Source of the DNA: Flectobacillus longus | Lineage (GTDB): Bacteria > Bacteroidota > Bacteroidia > Cytophagales > Spirosomataceae | Reading direction: 5' to 3' | Assembly (NCBI RefSeq): GCF_030056705.1 | Contig: NZ_JASHIC010000023.1 | Span: 62,001-126,000 of the forward strand | Length of the DNA: 64,000 nucleotides | In this document: positions 37,788-46,610 of the stretch, one piece after another | Numbering within the stretch: position 1 is the stretch's first letter | Layout: each line of letters opens with the position of its first letter | Notes under the pieces: model-generated | The model's input: only the letters and a program-made list of their open reading frames with translations | Told to the model about the DNA's origin: nothing | Databases searched by the model: none | Position numbers and translations under genes: made by a program

Positions 37788-37855
37788 GATTACGCTTTCG
37801 ATTAATAGTAGTTGTAATATAAAGTACAAATTTCTAAAGACTTAACAATTTATGA

Positions 37856-37895
37856 ATTTGCACTTTATTTAGACTTATTCAAAACAAGTGCAAAT
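37856..37895. promoter_or_regulatory. Inverted repeat upstream of feoAB, candidate regulator site
   Basis: ATTTGCACT (37856-37864) and AGTGCAAAT (37887-37895) are perfect 9-bp inverted arms 22 bp apart, about 70-110 bp upstream of feoA. Between them lies TTTAGACTTATTCAAA, a weak dyad. This may be a metal-responsive operator (Fur or DtxR type), but it matches no consensus I can assert. Confidence 0.35.
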
Positions 37896-38060
37896 AAACA
37901 AAGAGTTCCTTGTTTAAAGAAATATTTGCGAACTAAACCTCAAATTTTCTTTTTGATTATGATTTTAATCATTTTGAAACATTAGTTTTTGCATTCTATT
38001 TGTCCTCGAAAAATCTCCCTCCAAAGTTGTTGAGCGAATGTCTCAAAATATTACTTCCTT

Positions 38061-38094
38061 TTTGAGTTTGCAGTTTGTTTGTGTCGTAACTTTG
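38061..38094 (+). promoter_or_regulatory. Promoter of the ccm operon
   Basis: TAACTTTG (38087-38094) is an exact TAnnTTTG element followed by CGG. TTTG at 38061-38064 lies 22 bp upstream (another TTTG at 38067 is 16 bp away). The leader to the chosen ccmB ATG is about 70 nt. Confidence 0.5.
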
Positions 38095-38171
38095 CGGAAA
38101 ATTTTGAAAAAGGCTATCCAAATTTGACTCATCAACATTATGCCAAATATAGCCTCAGAGAGTTATTCGAT

Positions 38172-38837
38172 ATGGTAAACGAAATAAAAGCATTAATTGA
38201 CAAAGAGATACGATTGGAGTTGAGGCAAAAATATGCTATCAATGGGATGCTTTTATATATTGTGAGTACGGTATATGTGTGTTATTTATCGTTTCGGCTG
38301 AAAACGAACCATATCGATAAAATTACTTGGAACACGCTTTTTTGGATTATTATTCTTTTCACAGCAGTTAATGCTATTGCCAAAAGCTTCACGCAGGAGC
38401 GTTATGGGCGTCTTCTATATTATTATACCTTAGCTAATCCAGTAGGAATTATTGTTTCGAAAATTATCTACAACTCTATCTTGATGTTGGTATTGTCATT
38501 GGTAGGTTTTGGGGTGTATGGTTTGGTGATGGGAAATCCAGTAGGTGATGTAGGGTTGTATTTGGTAGCACTTATACTGGGAGCAATTGGTTTTGCAAGC
38601 ACACTCACGATGATTGCTGGTATTGCATCAAAAGCCGAAAACAGTGCAACATTGATGGCAGTATTGAGTTTCCCAGTGATTATTCCGATGTTATTGATGT
38701 TAATAAAAATATCAAAAAATGCACTCGATGGACTAGATAGAGGAGAAAGCCTAGACGAAGTAATGATTCTTTTGGCAATTGATGCTATCGTATTGGTGTT
38801 GTCGGTGATACTTTTCCCTTTTTTGTGGAGAAGCTAG
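38172..38837 (+). CDS. ccmB: Heme exporter / ABC-type permease CcmB
   Basis: Membrane subunit of the System I cytochrome c maturation ABC complex. 221 aa from the ATG at 38172 (MVNEIKALIDKEIRLELRQ), the usual family length with six membrane helices. The longer frame from 38079 starts inside the promoter and was rejected. The family motif around KEIRLELRQKYAINGMLLY and FTQERYGRLLYYYTLANP is clear. It is the first gene of ccmBCDEF; the ATPase gene ccmA is not adjacent. Confidence 0.92.
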   Translation: MVNEIKALIDKEIRLELRQKYAINGMLLYIVSTVYVCYLSFRLKTNHIDKITWNTLFWIIILFTAVNAIAKSFTQERYGRLLYYYTLANPVGIIVSKIIYNSILMLVLSLVGFGVYGLVMGNPVGDVGLYLVALILGAIGFASTLTMIAGIASKAENSATLMAVLSFPVIIPMLLMLIKISKNALDGLDRGESLDEVMILLAIDAIVLVLSVILFPFLWRS

Positions 38838-38925
38838 AGAATTGAGTAAATTATAGTTATTACTAGGCAGTTGTAAAAAAATAGGGAAAACTCAATGATT
38901 CAACATAGAGTTAATAAATGATAAA

Positions 38926-39588
38926 ATGAAACAGAATTGGTATAAGTATTTGGCAGTATTGATGCTGTCGTATGTAATGGTTTGGGGCTTTTTGGGACAT
39001 ATTCCTCGTCAGCCTGTATTGCACGAAACGGCTCGAAACTTATATTTCCACGTGCCGATGTGGTTTTCGATGTTTGTAATGTTGACGATTTCGGTTATCA
39101 ATTCTATCAAGTATTTGAGAAATCCACTTACTGTTATCGATGACAAAGCGGAGTCTTATGCCTATACTGGAATTTTGTTTGGTGTTGTAGGTTGTGCAAC
39201 AGGAAGTATCTGGGCACGTTATACATGGGGTACTTGGTGGACCAATGATGTAAAACTCAATGGCGCAGCTATCGGATTATTAATCTACTTTGCTTATGCT
39301 ATTTTGAGAGGCTCGTTTGAAGACGAACAACAAAAAGCACGTATTTCGGCGATTTACAACATTTTTGCTATAGCATTATTGATTCCTTTACTAATCATTT
39401 TGCCACGTATGACCGATTCGTTGCACCCAGGCAATGGTGGTAACCCAGGTTTTAAACCAATGGATACAGAAGGTGCTATGCGTATAGTTTTTTATCCTGC
39501 TGTAATTGGGTGGATTAGCTTGGGCTATTGGATTACCAATCTTCGTTTGCGCATTCGTAAAATCGAAAGACAAGCGAATGAAGCCTAG
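38926..39588 (+). CDS. ccmC: Cytochrome c maturation protein CcmC
   Basis: Heme-handling inner-membrane protein with six helices, 220 aa. It contains the tryptophan-rich (WWD-type) periplasmic motif WARYTWGTWWTNDVKLN (about 105-121) and the flanking histidines: HVPMWFS (about 42) and the SLHPG region (about 166). It delivers heme to CcmE. It lies 88 bp after ccmB in the same direction. Confidence 0.93.
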   Translation: MKQNWYKYLAVLMLSYVMVWGFLGHIPRQPVLHETARNLYFHVPMWFSMFVMLTISVINSIKYLRNPLTVIDDKAESYAYTGILFGVVGCATGSIWARYTWGTWWTNDVKLNGAAIGLLIYFAYAILRGSFEDEQQKARISAIYNIFAIALLIPLLIILPRMTDSLHPGNGGNPGFKPMDTEGAMRIVFYPAVIGWISLGYWITNLRLRIRKIERQANEA

Positions 39589-39739
39589 ATAAGTTTTGGG
39601 TGGAGAGTTGAGCATGAGAATTTTTGCTGGATTCATCATTTACAACACAGCCCTTAGAAAAATTACTTATTTCTTAATTAATAAAGTCTTTTACTAAACA
39701 AAAAGCCAAAAGTTGATGACTGATGGCTCGATAGATAAA

Positions 39740-39964
39740 ATGAAAAAGGTATTATCAATTTTAACCCTAATGCTAGTTTCGCTAGCTTCTTTTGCTCAAG
39801 ACAATGCTGCTGGTGAGCCAGAAATGGCTGATAAATTATATGCAGATGGACGTATCTATGCGGTAGTCGCTGTGGTGGTTACTATCTTTTTAGGCGTAGT
39901 AATCTATCTGGTAACATTGGATAAGAAAATTTCAAAAATCGAAAAAACTCTCAATTCGAAATAA
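39740..39964 (+). CDS. ccmD: CcmD-like small membrane protein
   Basis: 74 aa from the ATG at 39740 (MKKVLSILTLMLVSLASFAQ). It has a cleavable-looking signal peptide, a short acidic segment MADKLYADGRIYAVVAVVV and one membrane helix ending in the charged tail DKKISKIEKTLNSK. This matches the role of CcmD, which stabilises the CcmABC-CcmE complex. Position between ccmC and ccmE supports it. The signal peptide before the helix is unlike proteobacterial CcmD. Confidence 0.78.
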   Translation: MKKVLSILTLMLVSLASFAQDNAAGEPEMADKLYADGRIYAVVAVVVTIFLGVVIYLVTLDKKISKIEKTLNSK

Positions 39965-39994
39965 GCGAAATCTCAAAAAGACGCATCAATAATC

Positions 39995-40435
39995 ATGAAA
40001 AAAACACACATCTTCGGACTAATTATCATTGCCATTGCAGTGGTGATTTTGGTGTCAACGGGTACCGACGCTAGTACTTATGTTGACTTTGGTGTAGCCG
40101 AAAATATGGCTAAAGACGGTAGTGCAGAGAAGGTACACGTAGTGGGTAAACTAAAAAAAGATGCTGGTGGTAATGTTACAGGAATGAGCTACAATCCTGC
40201 ACTAGATGCCAATCACTTTGAATTTACATTGGTTGATAACAAAGGACGTGAACAGAAGGTTGTATATGATGCTCCAAAACCTCAAGATATGGATCGTTCT
40301 GAGCAAGTCGTGATTATTGGTAATATGGAAGGTCAGGTTTTTAAATGTGAGAAAATCCTTTTGAAATGTCCTTCTAAATACCAAGATGGAAATGTGGATT
40401 TCAAAGAAGTAGAAAAACCTGCTTCTAAATCATAA
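39995..40435 (+). CDS. ccmE: Cytochrome c heme chaperone CcmE, CxxxY type
   Basis: Periplasm-facing heme chaperone anchored by an N-terminal helix (about 5-24), 146 aa, with an OB-fold core (KVHVVGKLKKD, FEFTLVDNKG, VVYDAPKPQDM, VVIIGNMEG). At the heme-attachment position, classical CcmE has HxxxY; here it reads KCPSKY, so Cys replaces the heme-binding His and the Tyr is kept. This is the CxxxY variant described for archaea and some bacteria such as Desulfovibrio, where CcmH is also missing. No CcmH gene is seen here either. Confidence 0.9.
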   Translation: MKKTHIFGLIIIAIAVVILVSTGTDASTYVDFGVAENMAKDGSAEKVHVVGKLKKDAGGNVTGMSYNPALDANHFEFTLVDNKGREQKVVYDAPKPQDMDRSEQVVIIGNMEGQVFKCEKILLKCPSKYQDGNVDFKEVEKPASKS

Positions 40436-40491
40436 TTCGGCAGTTGGCTGTTGCCATATAGTTGATTCAGACTTACTGCTTACTTCAACAG

Positions 40492-40544
40492 ATACGACTT
40501 CCAAACTCTTTTACTGAGCGTAGGAGTCGTATTTGTCTTAAAAA
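40492..40544 (+). other. Hairpin between ccmE and ccmF
   Basis: ATACGACTTCC (40492-40502) pairs with GGAGTCGTAT (40533-40542), with one bulged T and a loop of about 30 nt. There is no strong U tract. It may modulate expression of ccmF or be incidental. Confidence 0.35.
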
Positions 40545-40599
40545 TGCCTCAATGGTATTCAAAAATTAGGGTCTATCTCCCCAAACCCATTTTATCAAG

Positions 40600-43173
40600 A
40601 TGTTACATACAACTATCGGAAATGTGGGTCATTTGTGTATTATTATCTCGTTTGTGACGTCGGTAATATCTGCATTTGGCTATTTCAAATCACTTCAAAT
40701 TAAAAACCTCGAAGAACAAGAGTCTTGGAAGAAATTTTCTCGCTATTCTTTTTACCTGCATGGTCTTTCGATTGTAGGAGTAATTGTGGCGCTTTATTCC
40801 ATTATTTATAACCACTATTTCGAGTATCAATATGCTTGGTCACACTCGTCGATTGCACTTCCTGTATATTATATTGTGTCATGTTTTTGGGAAGGTCAAG
40901 AGGGTAGTTTCTTATTGTGGATTTTCTGGCATGCGCTTTTGGGCTTGATTCTTATCAAAACCAATCGCAAATGGGAAGCTCCTTTGATGGTAGTTTTTGC
41001 TACTGTTCAAGCTTTTCTTTGTTCGATGATTTTGGGGATAGTATTACCACTTATTGACTTCAAAATTGGTTCGTCACCATTCTTGTTAATGCGTGAGGCT
41101 ATGCCTGATTTACCAGTTTGGAAAATGAACCCCAACTTTGTTCCAGAAGATGGACGTGGCTTGAACCCATTGCTTCAAAACTATTGGATGGTAATTCACC
41201 CGCCGACCTTATTCTTAGGCTTTGCTACAACCTTGATTCCATTTGCTTATGCGATTGCTGGTTTGTGGCGTGGAGAGTACAAAGAATGGATTCGTCCTGC
41301 TTTGCCTTGGTCGTTATTTTCGGCGGCAGTACTTGGCATAGGCATTATCATGGGAGCTTATTGGGCTTATGAAACGCTCAACTTTGGTGGATATTGGAAC
41401 TGGGATCCTGTTGAAAATGCTTCTTTTGTTCCGTGGTTAGTATTGGTTGCTGCAATTCACTGTATGATTATTTACAAAACCAATGAGTCGGCGTTGCGCA
41501 TCTCATTCATTTTGGTAATTACCTCCTTTATTTTGGTTTTATACTCTACTTTCTTGAACCGTAGTGGTGTGTTAGGCGAGGCATCGGTTCACTCATTTAC
41601 TGATTTGGGTCTTTCGGGACAGTTATTGTTATATCTTTTATTCTTCTTAGTAGGGGCAGTAGGTTTGTTGATTTATCGTTGGAAAAACATCCCAACAGAA
41701 GAACAAGAAGCTTCGGTATATAGTCGTGAATTCTGGATATTTATTGGCGCTACAGCTTTGTGTTTGTCGTCTTTCCAAATTATTGCGGCAACGTCTTTGC
41801 CAGTATATAACAAAATTGTGGAGGCATTGGGCTTTGTGTCTAAACTAGCACCACCTGCCAATGCACCTACTTATTATTCAAAATTCCAGTTGTGGTTTGC
41901 CGCCGCAGTAGCTATTCTGACTGGTACTGGACAATTTTTTTGGTGGAAAAAAATCAAAAAAGAAAACGTATCTCAGCACTTCTTAACACCTGCTTTGGTG
42001 TCTTTGATTTTGACTTCTTTAGGTATTTTAGCAACGACCAAATTAGAGTTGGGAGATTTTTTCAGTAACCCAACCTATATCGCTTTACTTTTTGCGTGTA
42101 TCTATGCTTTTGTCACCAACGGAACAATTTTATTTAATATCGCTCGTGGCAACTACAAGTTATCAGGTGGTGCTGTAACGCATATTGGTTTTGCGATGAT
42201 GCTATTCGGTATTTTGTATTCGTCGGGTTATTCTAAAGTAGTTTCGATTAATACATCGGGTTTTGCTATTTCGAATAAAGATGAAGCTTTTACCAAAAAC
42301 AACGATAAAGAAAATAAAGAAAACGTAGTATTGTGGCTGAATACGCCTTTAGAAATGGGCAAGTACACGCTTACTTACAAAGGGGTACGAGTAGAAGGTC
42401 GTGAGTTACCAGAGTATGTTCGTCCTGAGCTGGTAGACTTAATCGAAAATGATTTTCATGCAGTAGCCTTGCAGGACATCGAGCAACAAGGTAAAAAGTA
42501 TTATGCCAAAGGCGATACTTTGCCAGTTTTTCCAGAAAATAAATATTACGAAATAGATTTCCGTGATAAAGATGGTAAAGTGACAACGTTGTATCCTCGT
42601 GCTCAAATCAACAAGAAAATGGGGAATGCTTTCTCGCCAGACTTGAAACACTCTGCATTGGGCGACCTTTATACTTATGTGGCTTTGGCGCCAAACTTGG
42701 ATGAGAAGGAGTGGAGCAAAACGGAGAAATTCACGGTTGCGGTAAAAGATACCTTTTTCTTGAATGACTATGTGGCTGTATTGGACGAAGTAAAACGTGT
42801 AACAGAATTCGAAGGAAAACCTCTTGGACCACAAGATGCAGCTGTTCAGGCACGTATTTTGATTTCAGGAAAAGAGGCTATTCCACATGAAATAAAGCCA
42901 GTTTTTGTGATTCGTGATGGTATGGTAGCTATGCCGCCAGTGGAAAATGCGGAGGCTGGTGTACGAGCAAGATTTGTGAGTGTAGATCCTCAGACAGGTA
43001 AATTTACCTTTGATATTAATACAACCCAAAGAGATTTTATCATTTTGAAAGCCATCGAAAAACCTTTGGTAAATATCTTGTGGATAGGTACAATTATCTT
43101 ATCAATCGGTTTCGTGATGGCAACAATCCGCCGTTATCGTGAATTTAAACTGATGCGAGACAAAGGATTTTAA
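40600..43173 (+). CDS. ccmF: Cytochrome c heme lyase subunit CcmF (CcsA superfamily)
   Basis: Multi-pass inner-membrane protein, 857 aa. Family segments are GQEGSFLLWIFW (99-110), LNPLLQNYWMVIHPP (188-202) and the WWD motif GGYWNWDPVENASFVPWL (263-280), with STFLNRSGVLGEASVHSF after it. It is about 200 residues longer than E. coli CcmF. The extra length lies in the C-terminal periplasmic part (about 560-820), a predicted beta-rich domain between the last two helices. It catalyses heme attachment to apocytochromes. The following small membrane gene is only 14 bp away. Confidence 0.93.
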   Translation: MLHTTIGNVGHLCIIISFVTSVISAFGYFKSLQIKNLEEQESWKKFSRYSFYLHGLSIVGVIVALYSIIYNHYFEYQYAWSHSSIALPVYYIVSCFWEGQEGSFLLWIFWHALLGLILIKTNRKWEAPLMVVFATVQAFLCSMILGIVLPLIDFKIGSSPFLLMREAMPDLPVWKMNPNFVPEDGRGLNPLLQNYWMVIHPPTLFLGFATTLIPFAYAIAGLWRGEYKEWIRPALPWSLFSAAVLGIGIIMGAYWAYETLNFGGYWNWDPVENASFVPWLVLVAAIHCMIIYKTNESALRISFILVITSFILVLYSTFLNRSGVLGEASVHSFTDLGLSGQLLLYLLFFLVGAVGLLIYRWKNIPTEEQEASVYSREFWIFIGATALCLSSFQIIAATSLPVYNKIVEALGFVSKLAPPANAPTYYSKFQLWFAAAVAILTGTGQFFWWKKIKKENVSQHFLTPALVSLILTSLGILATTKLELGDFFSNPTYIALLFACIYAFVTNGTILFNIARGNYKLSGGAVTHIGFAMMLFGILYSSGYSKVVSINTSGFAISNKDEAFTKNNDKENKENVVLWLNTPLEMGKYTLTYKGVRVEGRELPEYVRPELVDLIENDFHAVALQDIEQQGKKYYAKGDTLPVFPENKYYEIDFRDKDGKVTTLYPRAQINKKMGNAFSPDLKHSALGDLYTYVALAPNLDEKEWSKTEKFTVAVKDTFFLNDYVAVLDEVKRVTEFEGKPLGPQDAAVQARILISGKEAIPHEIKPVFVIRDGMVAMPPVENAEAGVRARFVSVDPQTGKFTFDINTTQRDFIILKAIEKPLVNILWIGTIILSIGFVMATIRRYREFKLMRDKGF

Positions 43174-43187
43174 TTAAGCACAAACTC

Positions 43188-43475
43188 ATGAGCAGAAAAG
43201 AAATATTATTGCTGTCAGCAGCTTTAGGCTTTTTGATAATTTGGGTTCTTGACCTTCGTGCAGGAACTCCGCCAGAGGTAAATACTTTTTGGACAAAGAT
43301 TTTTTACCATTATAGCTGGCTGATGATGTCTGTAGGTTGTTTGTTTTACTTTCAGTACTCCAAACAAATACGTTTGAAAAAGGAAGAACAATCCAATAAA
43401 AGCGATAAGAAAGAGCCTGTTGGAGACCTCAAAAAGTCGCAACGTCAGGCTTTGTTAAAAGGTAAGAAAAAGTAA
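43188..43475 (+). CDS. Small membrane protein at the end of the ccm operon
   Basis: 95 aa with two hydrophobic helices (about 5-21 and 40-60) and a highly charged, lysine-rich tail (SNKSDKKEPVGDLKKSQRQ). It has no recognised family. It starts 14 bp after the ccmF stop and precedes a terminator, so it is co-transcribed with the ccm genes. A role in cytochrome c maturation is inferred from position only. Confidence 0.68.
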   Translation: MSRKEILLLSAALGFLIIWVLDLRAGTPPEVNTFWTKIFYHYSWLMMSVGCLFYFQYSKQIRLKKEEQSNKSDKKEPVGDLKKSQRQALLKGKKK

Positions 43476-43548
43476 AATTCAGCTGTTGGGCTTAGTATTT
43501 AAACATTAAGATTTTGTAAAAAAGCCCACAGATGTCAAATTTTTAGGG

Positions 43549-43579
43549 AGAGCGGTTTGATAAATCGCTCTTTCTTTTT
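43549..43579 (+). terminator. Terminator of the ccm operon
   Basis: A 10-bp stem with one G-U pair (43549-43558 with 43562-43571) and a 3-nt loop, followed by TTCTTTTT. An outer 9-bp stem GTCAAATTT/AAATTTGAC encloses it. Confidence 0.72.
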
Positions 43580-43760
43580 GAAATTTGACCAAAAATATGC
43601 AATTTGATGTTTAGAGAATGTGAGTTTTTCTAAACCATACCTTCGTATTGTGTTGTTAATAAAAACACAAACGTTTGTCTAACTCGCAGATATAGATGTA
43701 TTTAACTAATCCAGCTTCCGACATCTATGTCTTCTAATTCAAAATTGAAACCAACCCCAA

Positions 43761-45068
43761 ATGGACTCCCAACAAGCAATAGGTGTTATATTATCAATGG
43801 TTTTTTCAGCATTCTTTTCAGGTGTTGAAATGGCATTTGTTTCGGCTAACAAGTTATATTTTGAGCTACAAGCCAAACAAGGTGTAATCACTGGACAAAT
43901 TATTTCAAGATTTATCAAAAATCCTTCTAAGTTTATCGGTACCCTACTTATTGGCAATACGTTGTCGTTGGTAGCTTATGGTATTTTTATGGAAGGTTAC
44001 CTGCATCATCAGATTGAGCACTATTTTCCCGTTTTTGGTACAGGGCTTGTACCTGGACTTATCGCTTCAATCTTAGGAACTGTTATTATTTTGGGTACTT
44101 CTGAGTTTACACCCAAAAGTGTGTTTTTACTCAATCCAGATGGCTTTTTGGAGGTTTTATCTATTCCAATCTGGATTATTTATACGCTCATGTATCCTTT
44201 GGTTTGGGCAATTGTAGGCCTTTCAAGTTGGTTTATCAAAAATGTACTTCGCTTAGAATATTCGGAGGAAAAGCCTGCTTTTGGCTTGACGGACTTGAAC
44301 CATTACATGCAAAATCTTAATCGCAAAATTTCGACAGAAGAAGAAGCAGAAGTAGATACCAAAATCTTTAATAATGCCTTAGAATTTAAGCAAGTAAAGG
44401 TGAGAGATTGTATGATTCCTCGTACTGAGATTGTAGCCATAGACTTCGAAGATGGTATAGAAGAGCTAAAGAAAACTTTTGTGGAAAGTGGTCACTCAAA
44501 GGTATTGGTTTATAAAGATACCCTCGAAGATGTTGTTGGTTATTGTCATTCAGTGGCTTTGTTCAAGAAACCTAAAGATATTCAAAGTATTCTGAAGCCT
44601 ATCTTAATTGTACCAGAGGCAATGCCTGCCAAAGATTTAATGCTCCGTTTTTCTAAAGAACGCAAATCTTTAGCCTTAATCGTAGACGAATTTGGAAGTA
44701 CTTCGGGTTTGGTAAGTATGGAAGACGTAATGGAACAAATTTTTGGAGATATTGAGGACGAATATGATGATAACGAAGATTTGATAGAGAAGCGATTAGA
44801 AGATAAAGTTTATCTATTATCAGCTCGTTTAGAAATCGACTATCTCAACGAAAAATACGAGTGGAATCTCCCAGAAGGCGATTACGATACCTTAGGAGGT
44901 ATGATTATCAGTATTAATGAAGATATTCCAGAAGTAAACGAAACGATTATTGCTCATCCGTTCAATTTTCAAATTATCTCCATGATGGATGCCCGCATCG
45001 ATACCGTGAAATTGACCATTATTGGAGAAATTGAGCGAAAAACAGAAAGCTTTTCGATGAAACATTAA
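43761..45068 (+). CDS. CNNM/DUF21-CBS-CorC_HlyC membrane protein
   Basis: Inner-membrane protein of 435 aa. The CNNM (DUF21) domain covers about 1-190 with three to four helices (VFSAFFSGVEMAFVSANK, GTLLIGNTLSLVAYGI). Two CBS motifs follow (about 205-330): VRDCMIPRTEIVAID and IVDEFGSTSGLVSMEDVMEQ. A CorC_HlyC domain ends the protein (GDYDTLGGMI). Such proteins take part in divalent cation, usually Mg2+, transport. In gliding Bacteroidota the relative GldE has this architecture, but I cannot say whether this is GldE. Confidence 0.9.
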   Translation: MDSQQAIGVILSMVFSAFFSGVEMAFVSANKLYFELQAKQGVITGQIISRFIKNPSKFIGTLLIGNTLSLVAYGIFMEGYLHHQIEHYFPVFGTGLVPGLIASILGTVIILGTSEFTPKSVFLLNPDGFLEVLSIPIWIIYTLMYPLVWAIVGLSSWFIKNVLRLEYSEEKPAFGLTDLNHYMQNLNRKISTEEEAEVDTKIFNNALEFKQVKVRDCMIPRTEIVAIDFEDGIEELKKTFVESGHSKVLVYKDTLEDVVGYCHSVALFKKPKDIQSILKPILIVPEAMPAKDLMLRFSKERKSLALIVDEFGSTSGLVSMEDVMEQIFGDIEDEYDDNEDLIEKRLEDKVYLLSARLEIDYLNEKYEWNLPEGDYDTLGGMIISINEDIPEVNETIIAHPFNFQIISMMDARIDTVKLTIIGEIERKTESFSMKH

Positions 45069-45130
45069 GGTTGAGTGGAGAGTTTTAAAAATTTACATAT
45101 TGTAATTCGCAATTCTGCATTAATATTTAA

Positions 45131-45185
45131 TAGACAAAAGAAAAGGGATAGTAAGCATCGGCTACTATCCCTTTTCCTTTGTCTA
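45131..45185. terminator. Bidirectional terminator between the CNNM gene and menF
   Basis: A 23-bp stem with a single mismatch (45131-45153 with 45163-45185) and a 9-nt loop. The mismatch is a T-G wobble on the minus strand. It lies between convergent genes. Confidence 0.78.
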
Positions 45186-45199
45186 TGATGAAAAACATT

Positions 45200-46444
45200 T
45201 TATAAAATAACCCTCAAAAGCGTTTGGCTTTTCATTTCCGTCTCATACCATTCTTTTACTGGATTTGAATCCTCGGTAATACCACCACCTGCAAAAAGTG
45301 TAGCTTGGTTTCCTTGAATTTTCATCGTGCGTAGGTTGACAAACAAATGGCTTTCGTCATGAATGTTTACAGGTCCTAGAAAACCACTGTAATATTCTCT
45401 GGAATGCAATTCATTTTCGGCAATATAGCGTAAGGCTGGCTCTTTGGGCATACCACATACGGCTGAGGTTGGGTGCAAAAGGTCTATCATAACAGTGCCC
45501 AATTGCGGAAAATTTACCTCATGGGTATTGACACTATAATCGGAGCGAAGGTGCATCAAATTACCTGCCTGAACAGTTTTGGGGCCTACTTCGTAATATT
45601 CACGAAGACGAATTTTTTTGAAGCATTCAATGATATATCTACTTACAAAAGCTTGCTCTTCGATTTCTTTAGATGCCCAACGAATTTCGGCAGGATGATA
45701 TTTTTCTCCATTTGTACCAATCGCCGATTGTGTACCAGCCAAAGACATGGTTCTAAAAATACCCTCTTTGTCCATGCTAATAAGCGTTTCGGGAGTTGCG
45801 CCAAGCCATAAAGCCTTTTCCTGTGGTAAATACACCAACGACACAAAGGCATTTGGATATGCCACACAAAGCTTGTTGAATGCATCAACAACCTCAAAGT
45901 TTTCGGGCAAAGTAATTTGCTTTGTTCTCGAAAGTACTACTTTTTGCATATCACCACGCTGAATAGCATCTATCGCATCAGACACCATTTCGGCATAAGT
46001 AATTTCATTGTAAAGCGATGATTCGGTAGGCGACTCAAAGTTTTTGGTATAGTTTACGGTAAAACTAGCTGATGAAATGGGAGTGTCCTCATGTTGTTCG
46101 TCGTAGGTGAGTTGAACTTTTCTGAAAAACTCTTGGGCTTGTTCCGAATTAGGTTGAATATTGTTTTCTACCAATTGGTTATCTTGGTCGAAATGATAAT
46201 ATAAATCTCCTTTCAAAAACAGTGATTCGCCAATAAAAGGACTCATTGCAAAGCCTGAAGGAAGCTCCTCTAAATCGATTTTTGCTTGGCTTGCGCGCCC
46301 TGATAAATCTATAAGTAATTGTTTTTCAGTGGATTTGGGTAATCTCCAAAGAGCAACGGGTAGCCCTTCTGAAATAGCAGTTTTCCAGAAAAATTCTAGT
46401 TGTGGCACTTGCGTCGAAATATGAGTTTCCGAAGTTGGAGTCAT
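45200..46444 (-). CDS. menF: Isochorismate synthase (chorismate-binding enzyme)
   Basis: Converts chorismate to isochorismate, first step of menaquinone (or siderophore) synthesis. 414 aa with the C-terminal chorismate-binding domain: MQKVVLSRTKQI, WLGATPETLIS, SLAGTQSAIG, HPTSAVCGMPKEPALRYI and the end FAGGGITEDSNPVKEWYETE. It is transcribed with the hotdog thioesterase gene 166 bp upstream, which fits menaquinone synthesis rather than siderophores. TATATTTG upstream (46540-46547, minus strand) is a candidate promoter element. Confidence 0.92.
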   Translation of the reverse strand: MTPTSETHISTQVPQLEFFWKTAISEGLPVALWRLPKSTEKQLLIDLSGRASQAKIDLEELPSGFAMSPFIGESLFLKGDLYYHFDQDNQLVENNIQPNSEQAQEFFRKVQLTYDEQHEDTPISSASFTVNYTKNFESPTESSLYNEITYAEMVSDAIDAIQRGDMQKVVLSRTKQITLPENFEVVDAFNKLCVAYPNAFVSLVYLPQEKALWLGATPETLISMDKEGIFRTMSLAGTQSAIGTNGEKYHPAEIRWASKEIEEQAFVSRYIIECFKKIRLREYYEVGPKTVQAGNLMHLRSDYSVNTHEVNFPQLGTVMIDLLHPTSAVCGMPKEPALRYIAENELHSREYYSGFLGPVNIHDESHLFVNLRTMKIQGNQATLFAGGGITEDSNPVKEWYETEMKSQTLLRVIL

Positions 46445-46539
46445 ATTTTTGAAATGTTTATATACGTCTGAAAGATATGTTAACTGTTTGTTTATTAGAT
46501 AGTTGAGTAAAATTAATCCTTAGGATATTTTTACATTTT

Positions 46540-46547
46540 CAAATATA
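46540..46547 (-). promoter_or_regulatory. Putative -7 element of menF
   Basis: Minus strand reads TATATTTG, a TAnnTTTG match about 95 bp upstream of the menF start. The -33 partner is not obvious. Confidence 0.35.
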
Positions 46548-46610
46548 ACAAAATTTAGAAATTACTTGTTTCAAAAAAATAGAAAAATCCACAAACCTAT
46601 TTGCTATTAC

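Noticed and set aside
38079-38171. 31-codon extension of CcmB
   Set aside because: It overlaps the TAACTTTG promoter element, and CcmB proteins normally start near MVNEIKAL and have about 220 residues.
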